From: Eremomyces bilateralis CBS 781.70
Lineage: Eukaryota > Ascomycota > Dothideomycetes > Eremomycetales > Eremomycetaceae
DNA: 64,000 nt
Direction: 5' to 3'
Assembly: GCF_010015585.1 (NCBI RefSeq)
Contig: NW_022985101.1
Location: forward strand, 101,225 to 165,224
The first letter of the stretch is position 1; the number at the start of each line of letters is the position of its first letter. Shown here one piece after another: positions 63,841 through 64,000 of the stretch. A program made the translations under genes and the position numbers. A model generated the notes under the pieces. It searched no databases. It was not told where the DNA came from and saw only the letters and a program-made list of their open reading frames with translations.

Positions 63841-64000
63841 CTATTTCCATGTATCTCGCAGCATCATAAGACGCCTCATAGTCTCTGCACTCATTGAGCT
63901 CCTCCGCACTCCTAAGAGATCTCTTCCCCCACTGAACAGTCTTTCGACTGATACCCCAGATGCTGGTATAGCCAAATAATCTCTGGCAGCTGCAGCCATA
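63841..64000 (-). CDS. hAT transposase C-terminal dimerisation region, partial
   Basis: A minus-strand frame enters at the window edge and stays open for about 52 residues to a TAG at 63841-63843. It reads ARDYLAIPASGVSVERLFSGG, then RDLLGVRRSSMSAETMRRLMMLR. This is the conserved hAT C-terminal block, in which the YLAIPASxxxVERLFS motif takes part in dimer formation. The rest of the protein is to the right of the window. The visible part has no stop or frameshift, so the copy may be recent, but activity cannot be judged. It lies downstream of the mrp4 promoter region. Confidence 0.78.
   Translation of the reverse strand, partial: MAAAARDYLAIPASGVSVERLFSGGRDLLGVRRSSMSAETMRRLMMLRDTWK

Larger units (their letters stand above)
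63690..64000 (-). mobile_element. 3' end of a hAT-family DNA transposon
   Basis: The transposase C-terminus (63841-64000, minus strand) is followed by 150 bp of AT-rich palindromic sequence and a terminal TAGGGCTGGAC at 63690-63700. TAGGG fits the YARNG start I recall for hAT terminal inverted repeats. An 8-bp target duplication would begin at 63682-63689 (TTCCCAGG). The other end is outside the window, so neither the duplication nor the full length can be checked. Confidence 0.7.

Noticed and set aside
1-64000. tRNA genes or CRISPR arrays
   Set aside because: I scanned by eye for B-box-like GGTTCGAATCC with a paired A-box and for evenly spaced direct repeats with unique spacers and found none; short tandem arrays here have no spacers.

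Overview
The window is nuclear DNA of a filamentous ascomycete (Pezizomycotina), most likely of the Eurotiales (an Aspergillus- or Penicillium-like fungus). The evidence is split genes with many 45-60 nt GT-AG introns, closely packed genes on both strands, and conserved fungal proteins such as an RSC remodeller subunit, a Rbd2-type rhomboid, a SprT-HMG protein, a Ymc-type carrier and Tan1. I placed exon borders by hand from reading-frame continuity and splice signals. Species and gene identities rest on remembered family features, not on searches.

Layout. 1-2441: 3' part of an RSC1/2-type bromodomain-BAH gene. 4873-6897: choline sulfatase. 8806-9219: bud20 (minus), sharing a divergent promoter with mitochondrial aconitase (10154-12957). 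13277-14201: rbd2 (minus). 14940-16934: GPI transamidase gaa1. 17107-18359: proteasome rpn9 (minus). 18827-20381: complex I NDUFA9-type subunit. 20496-22553: SprT protease with an HMG box (minus). 22891-23442: isochorismatase-like hydrolase. 23688-24503: DUF924 protein (minus). 25673-27120: conserved fungal protein of unknown role. 30103-34200: secreted Ser-rich mucin-like protein. 35461-37659: zinc-finger protein. 38841-40466: metallo-beta-lactamase-like protein. 40766-41858: ELYS-like nucleoporin (minus). 42508-44333: Dal5-type MFS permease (minus). 47436-49260: secreted FAD-dependent oxidase. 50685-51707: aminoglycoside-phosphotransferase-like protein (minus). 54812-56227: tan1 (minus). 57045-58203: mitochondrial carrier (minus). 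59596-61156: secreted protein. 61705-63028: mitochondrial ribosomal protein uS2m (minus). 63690-64000: 3' end of a hAT DNA transposon (minus).

The first 24 kb is mostly conserved housekeeping genes in tight convergent or divergent pairs (remodelling, TCA cycle, GPI anchoring, proteasome, respiratory complex I, DNA-protein crosslink repair). From about 25 kb the window is looser, with 1-3 kb gene-free gaps, minisatellites, secreted or cell-wall proteins, a permease and an oxidase, and it ends in a transposon. There is no operon structure and I see no clear biosynthetic cluster.

The most notable non-gene signals are a minisatellite inside an aconitase intron whose units repeat 3'-splice-site-like sequence, a candidate CBC:HapX plus GATA iron-response site upstream of aconitase, a 226-bp higher-order tandem repeat before a secreted-protein gene, and the hAT end. 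I found no tRNA, rRNA or CRISPR array. I did not find a convincingly new multi-gene system.
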